A DNA stretch of 64,000 nt, from assembly GCF_021654135.1 (NCBI RefSeq), contig NZ_JAKGSD010000001.1, positions 598,116 through 662,115 on the forward strand, written 5' to 3'. The translations under genes and the position numbers were made by a program. Under the pieces are notes generated by a model. It made no database searches and was not told the DNA's origin. It was given only the letters and a program-made list of their open reading frames with translations. The DNA is from Amycolatopsis tucumanensis (GTDB lineage Bacteria; Actinomycetota; Actinomycetes; Mycobacteriales; Pseudonocardiaceae). Shown here piece by piece: positions 7,992 to 18,102 of this stretch (position 1 is its first letter; each line of letters starts with the position of its first letter).

Positions 7992-9041
7992 TCAGGCGAT
8001 CCCCGGCGCGGGTCCCGTCCAGGACGGGGCGTGCAGGTCGGCATCGGCGATGACGAACTTCGCGTTCATCTCCCTGATCAGGGTGTCGACCTCGTCCACC
8101 GTGCGGTGCATCAGCGCGTCGGCTTTCTGCAGGAAGCTGTAGAGGGTGCCGTAGAACCCGCCGCCGTCCAGGTTCTCCGTGCCGTTGGCTTGGAGCACCT
8201 CGATCATCTTGTCGGTGATCGTGAACGGGGCCATCGGGCCGGCGGTCGCGAGGTCGACGATCCCCCGGTAGGTCTTCCACCCGGTCGACAGGCCCGGGCT
8301 CACCTCGCCCTGCGCGTCGAACTTCTCGAGCTGCTCCACGCACGCGCCCATCAGGCTGTTCAGGTTGAACCGCGCGCCGTGGACGATCGCGCCGAACCGG
8401 GTGAGCGACTCGGCCAGCACGGTGAGCGCGGAGGCGCGGAAGTGGTCGTACCACTCGTTGATCGTCGAGCACCGCGCCTGCGCCTCGTGCGGCACCGAGC
8501 CCGGCGGCCCGCTCCAGTGCGCGGCCCACCACCCGTTGCCCACCTGCAGGGTTTCCAGGCGGCCGTACTCGGACAGCGATCGGCCGGACGCCCGGGTGTT
8601 CTCCAGCGCGCTGCCCGCCCGCTCGATCCAGCCGCCGTCCTGCAGCGCGAGCGCGGCGGGGTCGCGGCCGGCGTTGCCCTTCACCTTGCCGACGTCCTGA
8701 CCGCTGAGGATCTCCGCGTGGCTGAAGAACTCCTCCACGCTGAGGTCCCGGCTGCCATCGCCGTGCACCGAACCCTGCATGATCGGGTAGAGGGTGACCC
8801 CGGGGGCGACGCGGTAGTTGAACGAGGGCCCCAGGTTGTTGTCCGTCGAGCGCAGTTCCGTCGACTGGTCCAGCAGGTCCTCGGTGTGCGCCCACACCGG
8901 TCCCCAGGGCGGCCCCTGCGGGTCGACCACGCTCAGCGCCTTCAGCATGCCGTGCAAGGCCGGGGCGTAACCGTCGCGGAACACCGGGTCGAGATCGGCG
9001 ACCGGACCACCGGCGTCCTCGGAGTACCACCGCTGCGCCAT
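7992..9041 (-). CDS. Large type VII-like protein of unknown function
   Basis: This 349-residue soluble protein is unrecognised. It contains a WSG tripeptide (residues 176-178) in NGWWAAHWSGPPG, and several helices similar to WXG100/LXG-like proteins, but no toxin motif. It is tryptophan-rich and ends WTGPAPGIA. Nine bases separate its start from the upstream 124-residue gene, so the two form an operon. The pair sits inside the fucose locus, on the opposite strand to its main operons. Its role is unknown; a secreted or secretion-associated protein is possible. Confidence 0.75.
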   Translation of the reverse strand: MAQRWYSEDAGGPVADLDPVFRDGYAPALHGMLKALSVVDPQGPPWGPVWAHTEDLLDQSTELRSTDNNLGPSFNYRVAPGVTLYPIMQGSVHGDGSRDLSVEEFFSHAEILSGQDVGKVKGNAGRDPAALALQDGGWIERAGSALENTRASGRSLSEYGRLETLQVGNGWWAAHWSGPPGSVPHEAQARCSTINEWYDHFRASALTVLAESLTRFGAIVHGARFNLNSLMGACVEQLEKFDAQGEVSPGLSTGWKTYRGIVDLATAGPMAPFTITDKMIEVLQANGTENLDGGGFYGTLYSFLQKADALMHRTVDEVDTLIREMNAKFVIADADLHAPSWTGPAPGIA

Positions 9042-9050
9042 GTCGTCCCC

Positions 9051-9425
9051 CTACTCCGGATTCAGCGCCTTGGCTATCGAGCTCAGCGATTGGACGTTCT
9101 GCGCCTCGACTCCTTCGTAGGCGTCCGCGGAGGCGAGCATCCGCTCACGCAGCCCGTCGAGGAACGCGATGAAATCGCCTTCCTCGTTGACGAACTCCGT
9201 CACCTTCGCGGCGAATTCGCGGGCGAACCGCAGCAGCCCCTCCTGGAACTGCCCGGTCTTGCCCCACCCGCCCTGCAGGACACCCTGCTCCGCCTCGATC
9301 GCGATGTCGCGCAGCAGGGCATGACCGTCCCGCAGGTAATCGACCACCCCGCCACCGGCGCCCTCGCCACCGAGCACGCTCGTGGCGTACCTGCGCAGCT
9401 CCGGCGCGTCCACAACCAGGTCCAC
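9051..9425 (-). CDS. WXG100/ESX-like small helical protein
   Basis: This 124-residue protein resembles actinobacterial ESX-like proteins of the DUF6507/WXG type. It has two long helices joined by a turn at GGWGKTG (W54), and a C-terminal YEGVE at residues 103-107 that fits the YxxxD/E type VII secretion signal. The turn is WGK rather than strict WXG, so it is a divergent member. It is the first gene of a two-gene operon with the 349-residue protein. No ESX ATPase or membrane component is in the window. Confidence 0.7.
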   Translation of the reverse strand: MDLVVDAPELRRYATSVLGGEGAGGGVVDYLRDGHALLRDIAIEAEQGVLQGGWGKTGQFQEGLLRFAREFAAKVTEFVNEEGDFIAFLDGLRERMLASADAYEGVEAQNVQSLSSIAKALNPE

Positions 9426-9511
9426 GGAACTCCCCTCCCCCAGCGGAATCCGGACAAGGGGAGATTAGCGCCGACCGAGGGGCCTTGTACGCCGTTTCCG
9501 GGAAAAGCCGG

Positions 9512-10246
9512 TCAACGCGGCCGCAGCCGCAGGTCCTGCATCCCGCCGTCCACGGCCACGCCCACCCCGGCCGTGGACGTCGCCAGCGGGCTCGCCAGGT
9601 AGACCACCGCGTGCGCGACCTCCGCCGGGGACACGAGCCGCCCGTGGGGTTGCCTCGCCTCCAGCGCCGCGCGCTCCGCCTCGGGGTCCTCCGCCCGCTC
9701 CAGCAGCCGCCCGATCCACGGCGTGTCGGCCGTGCCCGGGTGCACGCAGTTGACCCGGATCCCCTCCCGCAGGTGGTCGGCGGCCATCGCCCGCGTCAAC
9801 GCCGCCACCGCACCCTTCGACGCGCTGTACAACGCCCGCTGCGGCAGCCCGGCCGTCGCCGCGATCGAGCCGACGTTCACGATCGCCGCGGCGCCGGACC
9901 GGCGCAGGTGCGGCAGCGCCGCCCGGCTCACCCGCACCATCCCGAGCAGGTTCACGTCCAGCACCCGCAGCCACTCGGCGTCGTCGTTGTCGGCGACCGT
10001 GCCCTGCGCCCCGATGCCCGCGTTGTTCACCACGATGTCCAGCCCGCCGAACCGGTCCACCACCGCGGAAATCCCCTGCCGCACCGACTCGTCGTCACTC
10101 ACGTCGACCCGCACGCCGTCTTCGACCTCGGTCAGGTCCAGCGCCGCCACCCGCGCGCCGCGCTCCCGCAGCGCCGCCACGATCGCCGCGCCGATCCCCG
10201 ACGCCCCGCCGGTGACCGCGGCGACGAGCCCGTCGAACTCGCCCAT
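9512..10246 (-). CDS. SDR dehydrogenase, probable 2-keto-3-deoxy-L-fuconate dehydrogenase
   Basis: This 244-residue classical short-chain dehydrogenase has the cofactor loop TGGASGIG (12-19), an acidic residue after strand 2 (LDL) that favours NAD, NNAG, catalytic S127 and YSASK (Y140, K144). Paired with the diketo-acid hydrolase, it most likely oxidises 2-keto-3-deoxy-L-fuconate to the 2,4-diketo acid. ATG 10246 shares its A with the upstream TGA (TGATG); a GTG one codon earlier is possible. The operon is divergent from fuconate dehydratase. Confidence 0.85.
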   Translation of the reverse strand: MGEFDGLVAAVTGGASGIGAAIVAALRERGARVAALDLTEVEDGVRVDVSDDESVRQGISAVVDRFGGLDIVVNNAGIGAQGTVADNDDAEWLRVLDVNLLGMVRVSRAALPHLRRSGAAAIVNVGSIAATAGLPQRALYSASKGAVAALTRAMAADHLREGIRVNCVHPGTADTPWIGRLLERAEDPEAERAALEARQPHGRLVSPAEVAHAVVYLASPLATSTAGVGVAVDGGMQDLRLRPR

Positions 10247-11103
10247 CACGCCACCTCCGCCGCGACGAACTCCTGGCGCTGCCTGCCCAGGCCCTCGATC
10301 TCCAGCTCCACCACGTCACCCGGCCGCAGGTACGGGTACTTCCCCGACAGCGCGACGCCCTGCGGCGTGCCGGTCATGATCACGTCACCCGGTTCCAGCG
10401 CCAGGTACCGGCTCAGGTGCCACACCAGGTGCTCGACCCCGAAGATCATGTCCGCGGTCGTGGAGTCCTGGCGCGGCTCGCCGTTGACCCAGCTGCGCAA
10501 CCGCAGCCCGGTGTGGTCCACTTCGTCCGGCGTCACCAGCCACGGCCCGAGCGGGTTGAACCCGGGCGCGCACTTGCCCTTGCTCCACTGCCCGCCGGAA
10601 TCGACGAGCTGGTACTGCCGCTCGGAGACGTCGTTGCCGAGCACGAAACCGGCGACGTGCGCGAGGCTCTGCGACGGCGAGTCGAGGTACAGCGCCCGCT
10701 TGCCGATGACGACGCCGAGCTCGACCTCCCAGTCCGTGCGCTCGCTGCCGGGCGGGATCGTCACCGGGTCGTGCGGCCCGGCAAGCGTGTTCGGCGTCTT
10801 GAGGAACATGATCGGCACGTCCGGCGGCGCCGAGCCCGACTCGGCGGCGTGCTCGGCGTAGTTCATCCCGATGCAGATGATCGCGCCGGGCCGCGCGATC
10901 GGCGCGCCCACCCGCAGGGCGTCCGCATCCGGCAATTCCGGCAGCTCGCCGGCCTCCAACGCGGCCCGGACCGCCGCGATCCCGCCCCCGGCGAGGAACG
11001 CGCCGTCGATGTCGGCCGTCAGCCCGGTCAGGTCGTAGGTCGTGCCGCCGGCGACGACGGCGGGTCGTTCCTGGCCGGCGGGACCGAGGCGGACGAGGTG
11101 CAC
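10246..11103 (-). CDS. FAH-family 2,4-diketo-3-deoxy-L-fuconate hydrolase
   Basis: This 285-residue protein has the fumarylacetoacetate hydrolase fold. Motifs are [13 protein letters not shown] (77-88), the metal ligands E126 and E128 in [13 protein letters not shown]158 in GNDVSERQ, and MTGTPQGV (243-250). Length and motifs match hydrolases that split 2,4-diketo-3-deoxy-L-fuconate into pyruvate and L-lactate. It is the first gene of a two-gene operon with the SDR enzyme and is divergent from fuconate dehydratase across a 149-bp shared regulatory region. Confidence 0.88.
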   Translation of the reverse strand: MHLVRLGPAGQERPAVVAGGTTYDLTGLTADIDGAFLAGGGIAAVRAALEAGELPELPDADALRVGAPIARPGAIICIGMNYAEHAAESGSAPPDVPIMFLKTPNTLAGPHDPVTIPPGSERTDWEVELGVVIGKRALYLDSPSQSLAHVAGFVLGNDVSERQYQLVDSGGQWSKGKCAPGFNPLGPWLVTPDEVDHTGLRLRSWVNGEPRQDSTTADMIFGVEHLVWHLSRYLALEPGDVIMTGTPQGVALSGKYPYLRPGDVVELEIEGLGRQRQEFVAAEVA

Positions 11104-11186
11104 GGTTCACTTCCTCACGGTATTGGTCGGGTCTCTTCATCAAGCTCGCCAAGATCCTAGGCCACCTTTCCCGCCGCGCGCGAGCC

Positions 11187-11216
11187 TTGACGGCGGAGAC
11201 ATCGGATCTCTATCGT
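11187..11216 (+). promoter_or_regulatory. fucD promoter with GntR operator in the spacer
   Basis: TTGACG at 11187-11192 and TATCGT at 11211-11216 are 18 bp apart, a good sigma-70-type promoter. The spacer holds ACATCGGATCT at 11199-11209, the same 11-mer as upstream of the mutarotase-GntR operon, here extended to GAGACATCGGATCTC with 4-bp arms. A regulator bound there would block polymerase. The GTG start of fuconate dehydratase is about 36 bp below the -10. The same site may also serve the divergent hydrolase operon. Confidence 0.7.
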
Positions 11217-11252
11217 CGGCGTCGTCACCGAGGCGTACAAGGGAGTGGGTCC

Positions 11253-12530
11253 GTGGCACGCATCGTCGCCCTGCACACGCACGACGTCCGGTTCCCGACG
11301 TCGCAGACGCTCGACGGTTCCGACGCGATGAACCCGGACCCGGACTACTCGGCCGCCTACCTGCGGCTGGTCACCGACGCCGGCGACGGCCTGGAGGGCC
11401 ACGGTTTCGTCTTCACGATCGGCCGCGGCAACGACGTCCAGGTCGCCGCGCTCCGCGCGCTGGAGGGCCACCTCCTCGGCCGCGACGTGGAAACCACGCT
11501 CGCGGACCTGGGCGGGCTGTGGCGCGAGCTGGTCCACGATTCGCAGCTGCGCTGGCTCGGCCCCGAGAAGGGGATCATGCACATGGCCATCGGCGCGGCC
11601 GTCAACGCGCTGTGGGACCTGCGCGCCAAACGGGAGGGCAAACCGTTGTGGCAGCTGCTGTCCTCGCTCACCCCGGAGGAGATCGTCGACCTCGTCGACT
11701 TCCGGTACCTGACCGACGCGCTGACCCGCGACGAGGCGCTGGAGATCCTCCGCTCGGCCCAGCCCGGCCGCGCCGAGCGGGAAGCGCGGCTGCTCAGCGA
11801 GGGCTACCCCGCCTACACCACCACCCCCGGCTGGCTCGGTTACGACGACGACAAGCTCGCCCGCCTGTGCCGGGAAGCGGTGGACGACGGCTTCCGCCAG
11901 ATCAAGCTCAAGGTGGGCGCCGACCTCGACGAGGACCTGCGCCGCTTGCGGATCGCGCGCGAGGTGTGCGGCCCGGACGTGCGGATCGCGGTGGACGCCA
12001 ACCAGCGCTGGGACGTCGGCGACGCGATCGCCTGGATCGAGCGGCTGCGCCCGTTCGACCTCGCCTGGATCGAGGAGCCCACCAGCCCGGACGACATCCT
12101 CGGCCACGCCGCCATCGCCAAGGCGGTCGCGCCGATCCCGGTCGCCACCGGCGAGCACGGCGCCAACCGGGTGCTGTTCAAACAACTGCTGCAGGCCAAG
12201 GCGCTGTCGGTGCTGCAGCTCGACGCCACCCGCGTGGCCGGGGTCAACGAGAACATCGCGATCCTGTTGCTGGCCGCCAAGTTCGGCGTCCGGGTCTGCC
12301 CGCACGCGGGCGGGGTCGGCCTGTGCGAGGCGGTGCAGCACCTGGCGATGTTCGACTTCGTCGCGGTGTCCGGCACCACCGAGGACCGGATGATCGAGTT
12401 CGTCGACCACCTGCACGAGCACTTCGTCACCCCGGTCGACGTCCACAGTGGACGTTACTTCGCGCCGAAGGCCCCGGGCGCGGGCACCGAGATGCACGCG
12501 GCATCTCTGCGGGAGTACGCCCATGGCTGA
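11253..12530 (+). CDS. fucD: L-fuconate dehydratase (enolase superfamily)
   Basis: This 425-residue enzyme matches L-fuconate dehydratase along its length. Markers are [13 protein letters not shown], the KxK base motif QIKLKVG, metal ligands in [17 protein letters not shown] and GEHGANR, and the acid/base region [12 protein letters not shown]. It dehydrates L-fuconate to 2-keto-3-deoxy-L-fuconate. AAGGGAG at 11239-11245 fixes GTG 11253 as the start. It opens a six-gene operon running to 17866 and overlaps the next gene by 8 bp. Confidence 0.93.
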   Translation: MARIVALHTHDVRFPTSQTLDGSDAMNPDPDYSAAYLRLVTDAGDGLEGHGFVFTIGRGNDVQVAALRALEGHLLGRDVETTLADLGGLWRELVHDSQLRWLGPEKGIMHMAIGAAVNALWDLRAKREGKPLWQLLSSLTPEEIVDLVDFRYLTDALTRDEALEILRSAQPGRAEREARLLSEGYPAYTTTPGWLGYDDDKLARLCREAVDDGFRQIKLKVGADLDEDLRRLRIAREVCGPDVRIAVDANQRWDVGDAIAWIERLRPFDLAWIEEPTSPDDILGHAAIAKAVAPIPVATGEHGANRVLFKQLLQAKALSVLQLDATRVAGVNENIAILLLAAKFGVRVCPHAGGVGLCEAVQHLAMFDFVAVSGTTEDRMIEFVDHLHEHFVTPVDVHSGRYFAPKAPGAGTEMHAASLREYAHG

Positions 12531-13470
12531 GGTTCCGGGCCCGTTCGCGCTCGGCGCCGCGAACCTGGGCAACCTGTACGCGCCGATGAGCGACGAGCAG
12601 GCGCACGCGGTGCTGGAAGCCGCGTGGGACAGCGGGATCCGGCACTTCGACACCGCCCCGCACTACGGCCTCGGCCTGTCCGAACGCCGGCTGGGCGCCT
12701 TCCTCGCCGGCAAGCCGCGCGCGGAGTTCGTGGTGTCCACCAAGGCCGGCCGGCTCCTGGTGCCCGATCCGGGCGGCGCGAACCGCCTCGACGAGGCGAA
12801 CCACTTCGCCGTGCCCGCCGGCCACCGCCGGGTGTGGGACTTCTCCGCCGACGGGGTGCGGCGCAGCCTCGACGACTCGCTGACCCGCCTCGGACTGGAC
12901 TCCGTCGACATCCTCTACCTGCACGACCCGGAGGAGCACGACCTCGGACCGGCGCTGGCGTCCGGCCTGCCCGCGCTCGCCGCCCTGCGCGACGAGGGCG
13001 TCGTCCAGGCGATCGGCGTCGGCTCGAAATCGGTGGCCGCGCTCGCCGCGGCCGCCCGCACCGGAGTCGTCGACCTGCTGATGGTCGCCGGCCGGTTCAC
13101 GCTGCTCGACCAGTCCGCGCTGGACGACGTGCTGCCCGAGTGCCACGCCCGCTCGATCGGCGTCGCGGTCGCGAGCGTGTTCAACTCGGGCCTGCTCGCC
13201 ACGCCCGAACCCGCCGGCCGCTACGAGTACGCCACCGCTCCCCCGGACGTTGTCGACACCGCACGGGAAATCGCCGGGATCTGCGCCGAGTTCGGCGTCG
13301 ACCTGCCCACCGCCGCGCTGCACTTCCCGCTGCGGGACCCGGCGGTGCGCGCGGTGGTCGCCGGCGCGGCCACCCCGGACGAGGTCCGGCAGAACGCCGC
13401 GCGGCTGACGGCCGCCGTGCCCGCCGACCTGTGGACCACCCTGCGGGACAAGGGGCTGATCCGGACATGA
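12523..13470 (+). CDS. Aldo/keto reductase, probable L-fucose dehydrogenase
   Basis: This 315-residue aldo/keto reductase has the catalytic tetrad D43, Y48 (DTAPHYGLG), K74 (STKAGR) and H134 (YLHDPEEHD). It belongs to the D-threo-aldose 1-dehydrogenase-like group, which oxidises L-fucose at C1 to the lactone. The operon position between fuconate dehydratase and the lactonase supports this. ATG 12523 overlaps the end of fucD by 8 bp, and its stop forms ATGA with the next start. Confidence 0.88.
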   Translation: MAEVPGPFALGAANLGNLYAPMSDEQAHAVLEAAWDSGIRHFDTAPHYGLGLSERRLGAFLAGKPRAEFVVSTKAGRLLVPDPGGANRLDEANHFAVPAGHRRVWDFSADGVRRSLDDSLTRLGLDSVDILYLHDPEEHDLGPALASGLPALAALRDEGVVQAIGVGSKSVAALAAAARTGVVDLLMVAGRFTLLDQSALDDVLPECHARSIGVAVASVFNSGLLATPEPAGRYEYATAPPDVVDTAREIAGICAEFGVDLPTAALHFPLRDPAVRAVVAGAATPDEVRQNAARLTAAVPADLWTTLRDKGLIRT

Positions 13471-14315
13471 CCGAGCACGTCGTGGACACCCACCTGCACC
13501 TGTGGGACCTCACGGTCAGCGACTACGCGTGGCTGCCGCCCGGCAGCCCGCTGCACCGGACCTTCACCGCCGGACAGGCGCGGCGGGAACTGGACGCCGC
13601 CGGGATCGCCACCGCAGTCCTGGTGCAGGCCGAGGACTCCGAGGCCGACACCGAGTTCATGCTCGCCAAGGCCGACCAACACGACTGGATCGCCGGCGTG
13701 GTGGGCTGGGTCCGCCTCGACGACCCGGACACCGCCCGCCGTCAGCTCGACCGCCGGCAGCGGCACCCGGCGTTCCGCGGCGTGCGGCACCTGGTGCACG
13801 ACGACCCGCGCGCGGACTTCCTCGACCAGCCGGCGGTGCGCCGCTCGCTGGCCCTGCTCGCCGAACGCGGCCTGCCCTTCGACGTCCCCGACGCCTGGCC
13901 GCGGCACCTCCGCCAGGTCGCGGACCTCGCGGCCGCCCTGCCGGAGCTGACGATCGTGGTCGACCACCTCGGCAAGCCGCCCGCCGACCCCGCCGGATTC
14001 CGCGACTGGCTGGCGACGCTGCGAACGGTGGCCGCGCACCCGAACACGGTCGCGAAGATCTCCGGGCTGCAGCGGCCCGGAGAGCCGCTGACCGTGCAGT
14101 CCGCGCGGCCCGCGGTGGAGGCGGCGGTCGAGCTGTTCGGCCCGGACCGGCTGATGTACGGCGGGGACTGGCCGATGACCGTCCCGCACGGCGGGTACGG
14201 CCGGGCGTGGGAGGTCCTGTCGGCGCTGATCGGCGAACTGCCCGCGCCCGACCGGGCGCGGGTGCTGTCGGGGACCGCGAGCGCGGTCTACGGGGTGCCG
14301 GAGCGGGTGCGATGA
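13467..14315 (+). CDS. Amidohydrolase, probable L-fuconolactonase
   Basis: This 282-residue COG3618-type amidohydrolase has the HxH metal motif DTHLHLWDL (H9, H11), the conserved VDHLGKPP histidine and the C-terminal aspartate in YGGDWPMTV. These lactonases open sugar lactones, so here L-fuconolactone to L-fuconate is expected. It starts in an ATGA overlap with the dehydrogenase and ends in an ATGA overlap with the ABC ATPase, showing tight coupling of catabolism and transport. Confidence 0.88.
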   Translation: MTEHVVDTHLHLWDLTVSDYAWLPPGSPLHRTFTAGQARRELDAAGIATAVLVQAEDSEADTEFMLAKADQHDWIAGVVGWVRLDDPDTARRQLDRRQRHPAFRGVRHLVHDDPRADFLDQPAVRRSLALLAERGLPFDVPDAWPRHLRQVADLAAALPELTIVVDHLGKPPADPAGFRDWLATLRTVAAHPNTVAKISGLQRPGEPLTVQSARPAVEAAVELFGPDRLMYGGDWPMTVPHGGYGRAWEVLSALIGELPAPDRARVLSGTASAVYGVPERVR

Positions 14316-15889
14316 GCGAGGTCGCGACGATGACGGAACCACTGCTCGAAGTCGAAGGCGTGGACAAGAGCTTCCCCGGCGTGCGCGCGCTGCACGACAT
14401 GCGGCTGGAGCTGCGCTCCGGCGAGGTGCTCGCACTGGTCGGCGAGAACGGCGCGGGCAAGTCCACCCTGATGAAGCTGCTGTCCGGCATCCACACCGCC
14501 GACGCGGGACACTTCCGGCTGGGCGGCGAGCCCTACCGGCCCGCCGGGCCGCGCCACGCGCTGGAGCTGGGCATCAGCATCATCCACCAGGAGTTCAACC
14601 TGGTGCCGCACCTGACGGTCGCGCAGAACATCTTCATCGGCCGGGAGCCGCGCCGCGGGCGGCTGCTGCTCGACGAGCGCAAGCTCAACGCGGACGCCGC
14701 CGAGCTGCTCGACCGGCTGCACCTGCGGCTGGACCCGCGGGCCGTGGTCGGCGAGCTCACCGTGGCCAACCAGCAGATGGTGGAGATCGCCAAGGCGCTG
14801 TCCTACGACCCGCGCGTGCTGATCATGGACGAGCCGACCGCCGCGTTGAACGACGCCGAGGTCGCGACCCTGCACGAGCTGATCCGCCGGTTCGTGCGGC
14901 CGGGCACTGGCGTCATCTACATCTCCCACCGCATGGAGGAGATCAAGCGCATCGCCGACCGGGTCACGGTGATCCGCGACGGCGAGTACATCGACACGCT
15001 CGACATGGCCACCGCCGCCACGCCGGACATCATCGCGCTGATGGTGGGCCGGGCCATCGACACCGAAGCCCGTCCCGAGGGCGTGCGCGCGGACCGCGAG
15101 GTGGTGCTGCGGGTCGACGGCCTGCGCACCCGGGACCTGCTCAAGGACGTGTCGTTCGACCTGCGGCAGGGCGAGATCCTCGGCTTCGCCGGGCTGATGG
15201 GCGCCGGCCGCACCGAGGTCGCGCGGGCGCTGGTCGGCGCGGACAAGACCGAGGCGGGCACGGTGACCCTGCACGGCAAGCCGGTCCGCATCGGCAACCC
15301 GGCCGACGCCGCGAAGCTCGGCATCGGCTACCTGTCGGAGGACCGCAAGCGGTTCGGCCTGCTGCTCGACCAGGACGTCAAGGCCAACATCGCGTTGTCG
15401 GCGCTGCGGGACCAGTTCACCAGGGCCGGGTTCGTGCGCGACGGCGCGCTGCGCGCGACCGCCGGCCGCTACATCGGCGCGCTGCGCATCAAGACCCCGT
15501 CACTCGACCAGACCACGAAGAACCTCTCCGGCGGCAACCAGCAGAAGGTCGTCATCGCCAAGTGGCTGGCCAAGGACTGCGACGTGCTCATCTTCGACGA
15601 GCCGACGCGCGGCATCGACGTCGGCGCGAAGGAGGAGATCTACCAGTTGCTGCGGGAACTCACCGGGCAGGGCAAGTCGATCATCATGATCTCCTCGGAG
15701 CTCCCGGAGATCCTGCGCATGTCCCACCGCGTCGTGGTGATGAGCGAGGGCCGCGTGACCCGCGTGCTCGACGCCGCCGAGGCGACCCAGGAGAACATCA
15801 TGCACTACGCCACCCTGCGGCCGGACGAAAACCCGGCCGACGCCGCCGAGCTCGGTCTCGCCCCCGAAGAGAAGGCAGGTCGGTCATGA
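14312..15889 (+). CDS. Sugar ABC importer ATPase, RbsA/XylG-type tandem
   Basis: This 525-residue protein holds two ABC domains in tandem. The first has Walker [29 protein letters not shown] and Walker [11 protein letters not shown]. The second has [15 protein letters not shown] and [18 protein letters not shown]; its P-loop is degenerate (GLMGAGRTE), as usual in this family. It energises import of a monosaccharide, by context L-fucose. It overlaps its neighbours on both sides by ATGA. Confidence 0.92.
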   Translation: MSEVATMTEPLLEVEGVDKSFPGVRALHDMRLELRSGEVLALVGENGAGKSTLMKLLSGIHTADAGHFRLGGEPYRPAGPRHALELGISIIHQEFNLVPHLTVAQNIFIGREPRRGRLLLDERKLNADAAELLDRLHLRLDPRAVVGELTVANQQMVEIAKALSYDPRVLIMDEPTAALNDAEVATLHELIRRFVRPGTGVIYISHRMEEIKRIADRVTVIRDGEYIDTLDMATAATPDIIALMVGRAIDTEARPEGVRADREVVLRVDGLRTRDLLKDVSFDLRQGEILGFAGLMGAGRTEVARALVGADKTEAGTVTLHGKPVRIGNPADAAKLGIGYLSEDRKRFGLLLDQDVKANIALSALRDQFTRAGFVRDGALRATAGRYIGALRIKTPSLDQTTKNLSGGNQQKVVIAKWLAKDCDVLIFDEPTRGIDVGAKEEIYQLLRELTGQGKSIIMISSELPEILRMSHRVVVMSEGRVTRVLDAAEATQENIMHYATLRPDENPADAAELGLAPEEKAGRS

Positions 15890-16881
15890 CCACGGTGAAG
15901 GCTCCGGTGACGGAGCGGCAGCGGGCCGGCGGAGTCACCGGCGCGATCAGGAGCAGGCTGCAGCAGCTGCTGGCGTTCGCCAGCCTCATCGTGATCTACG
16001 CGTTCTTCTCGATCGTCAGCCCGTTCTTCTTCTCCTACGGCAACTTCATCGCGATCCTGTTCTCCACGGTGGTGATCGGGACGCTCGCGATCGGCACCAC
16101 GTTCGTCATCATCACCGGCGGCATCGACCTGTCCATCGGCACCGGCATGGCGTTGTGCGCGGTGATGTCCGGCGTGTTCATCGTGAACTCGGGACTGCCG
16201 CTGGGGATCGGCGTGCCGCTGGCGATCCTGTTCGGCGGGCTGATGGGGCTGGTCAACGGGATCAACGTGGCGCTGCTGAAGATCCCGCCGTTCATCGCGA
16301 CGCTGGCGATGATGCTGGTCGCCGAGGGGCTGGCGCTGGTGCTGTCCAACAGCACGCCGATCTACTTCAGCGACTCGCCCGGCTACATCGAGATCTCGGC
16401 CGGGAACCTGATCCCGAACGTGCCGAACGCGGTGCTGATCCTCGCCGCGATCGCGATCATCGCCGGGGTGCTGCTGACCAAGACGGTGCTCGGCCGCTAC
16501 ACCTACTCGATCGGCAGCAACGAGGAAGCGACCGCGCTGTCCGGCATCGACGTCCGCAAGTGGAAGGTCGGGATCTACGCGTTCGCCGGGCTGTTCACCG
16601 GCCTGGCCGGGGTGATGATCTCCGCCCGGCTCGGGTCGGCGCAGCCGGCCACCGGCATGGGCTACGAGCTCCAGGCCATCGCCGCCGTGGTGATCGGCGG
16701 GACGTCGCTGTCCGGCGGCAAGGGGTCGATCATCGGCACCCTGATCGGCGCGCTGATCATCTCGGTGCTCAACAACGGGCTGCAGATCATGTCGATTCCG
16801 CAGGAGTGGCAGAACGTCATCCTCGGCTGCGTGATCCTGGTGGCCGTCTACACCGACCGGATCCGGAAACGGGAAGCCTGA
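15886..16881 (+). CDS. Sugar ABC importer permease, RbsC-type
   Basis: This 331-residue permease has about eight to ten membrane spans. It carries the family signatures [19 protein letters not shown] near the N-terminus and [24 protein letters not shown] near the C-terminus, the EAA-like coupling region. It forms the channel of the importer with the tandem ATPase. ATG 15886 overlaps the ATPase stop (ATGA). Confidence 0.92.
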   Translation: MTTVKAPVTERQRAGGVTGAIRSRLQQLLAFASLIVIYAFFSIVSPFFFSYGNFIAILFSTVVIGTLAIGTTFVIITGGIDLSIGTGMALCAVMSGVFIVNSGLPLGIGVPLAILFGGLMGLVNGINVALLKIPPFIATLAMMLVAEGLALVLSNSTPIYFSDSPGYIEISAGNLIPNVPNAVLILAAIAIIAGVLLTKTVLGRYTYSIGSNEEATALSGIDVRKWKVGIYAFAGLFTGLAGVMISARLGSAQPATGMGYELQAIAAVVIGGTSLSGGKGSIIGTLIGALIISVLNNGLQIMSIPQEWQNVILGCVILVAVYTDRIRKREA

Positions 16882-16900
16882 GAGAACAAAGGAGTTCTTG

Positions 16901-17866
16901 ATGAGGACGCAGAAGATCGTCGCGGCGGTCGCCGGCGCCGTGCTGGCGCTGACGATGACCGCGTGCGGCCAGGGCGGCGGCACCGCGGGCGGCGGGAACG
17001 GGCCGCTCATCGCCATCGTGTCGAAGGGCTTCCAGCACCAGTTCTGGCAGGCCGTGAAGAAGGGCGCGGAGGACGAGGCCGCCGCGAAGGGCGCGCGCAC
17101 GACGTTCGTCGGCCCGGCCACCGAGAAGGACGTCGAGCAGCAGGTCAACATGCTCACCAACGAGCTGGCCAAGTCGCCGCAGGCGCTCGGGTTCGCGGCG
17201 CTGGACTCCCGCGCCGCCGCTCCCCTGCTGCAGCAGGCGAAGGCGCAGAACGTCCCGGTGGTGGCGTTCGACTCCGGTGTGGACAGTGACATCCCGGTCA
17301 CGACGGTGGCCACGGACAACAAGGCCGCGGCGGCGGAGGCGGCCAGGCACCTGGCCGAGCAGATCGGCGGGCAGGGCAAGGTCGCGCTCGTGGTGCACGA
17401 CCAGACCAGCCTGTCCGGCAAGGACCGGCGGGACGGGTTCCTGGACTGGATGGCGAAGAACGCGCCGGGCATCACGGTGCTCGCGCCCCAGTACGGCGGG
17501 GGCGACCAGCTGGAGTCGGCCAACATCACCAAGTCGATCATCGCGGCCAACCCGGACCTGAAGGGGATCTACGCCTCCAACGAGGGCTCGGCGATCGGCG
17601 TGATCAAGGGTGTGCAGGAGAGCGGGCGGCAGGGCCTGACGATCGTCGGGTTCGACTCCGGGAAGGCCCAGATCGACGCGATCAACAGCGGCCTGATGGC
17701 GGGCGCCGTGACGCAGGACCCGGTGGACATGGGCAGGCAGCTGGTGGACGCCTCGCTGAAGGCCATCAACGGCGAGCAGCTGCCGAAGCGGATCGACACG
17801 GCGTACTACTGGTACGACAAGAGCAACATCAACGACCCCAAGATCCAGGCGGCGCTGTACCAGTGA
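16901..17866 (+). CDS. Sugar ABC importer substrate-binding lipoprotein
   Basis: This 321-residue protein starts at ATG 16901 after AAAGGAG (16888-16894). It has a lipoprotein signal peptide ending in the lipobox LTMTAC (cysteine 22) and a periplasmic-binding fold of the ribose-binding (PBP1) type: VSKGFQHQFWQAVKKGAEDEA, VAFDSGVDS, YASNEGSAIGVIKG, VGFDSGK. It captures the sugar outside the membrane for the RbsA/RbsC-like pair. It is the last gene before a strong terminator. Confidence 0.92.
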   Translation: MRTQKIVAAVAGAVLALTMTACGQGGGTAGGGNGPLIAIVSKGFQHQFWQAVKKGAEDEAAAKGARTTFVGPATEKDVEQQVNMLTNELAKSPQALGFAALDSRAAAPLLQQAKAQNVPVVAFDSGVDSDIPVTTVATDNKAAAAEAARHLAEQIGGQGKVALVVHDQTSLSGKDRRDGFLDWMAKNAPGITVLAPQYGGGDQLESANITKSIIAANPDLKGIYASNEGSAIGVIKGVQESGRQGLTIVGFDSGKAQIDAINSGLMAGAVTQDPVDMGRQLVDASLKAINGEQLPKRIDTAYYWYDKSNINDPKIQAALYQ

Positions 17867-17871
17867 CCGCG

Positions 17872-17918
17872 GGCGAGGGCCGTGGACGGTGACGACGGGG
17901 CCGTCCACGGCCCTCGCC
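17872..17918 (+). terminator. 18-bp perfect-stem terminator of the fucose operon
   Basis: GGCGAGGGCCGTGGACGG at 17872-17889 pairs perfectly with 17901-17918 around an 11-nt loop, six bases after the binding-protein stop. There is no U-tract, as is common for actinobacterial terminators. It marks the end of the fucD operon. Confidence 0.8.
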
Positions 17919-18102
17919 GTGGGCGCTCCCCAGGTCTCGCCCGCACCGCGTGGACAACAAACCCGCGAGTTCGGCGAGTCCGGTGTGGACGACGGTCACC
18001 GCGGAGTCTCCACACTTTCCCCACCTCTCCTCCATGCATCGCCCCGGCGGTCCGGTCACGCTGGCCGGAGGAAACGGGCGACCACGGAGGAGGCGCGGGA
18101 CG

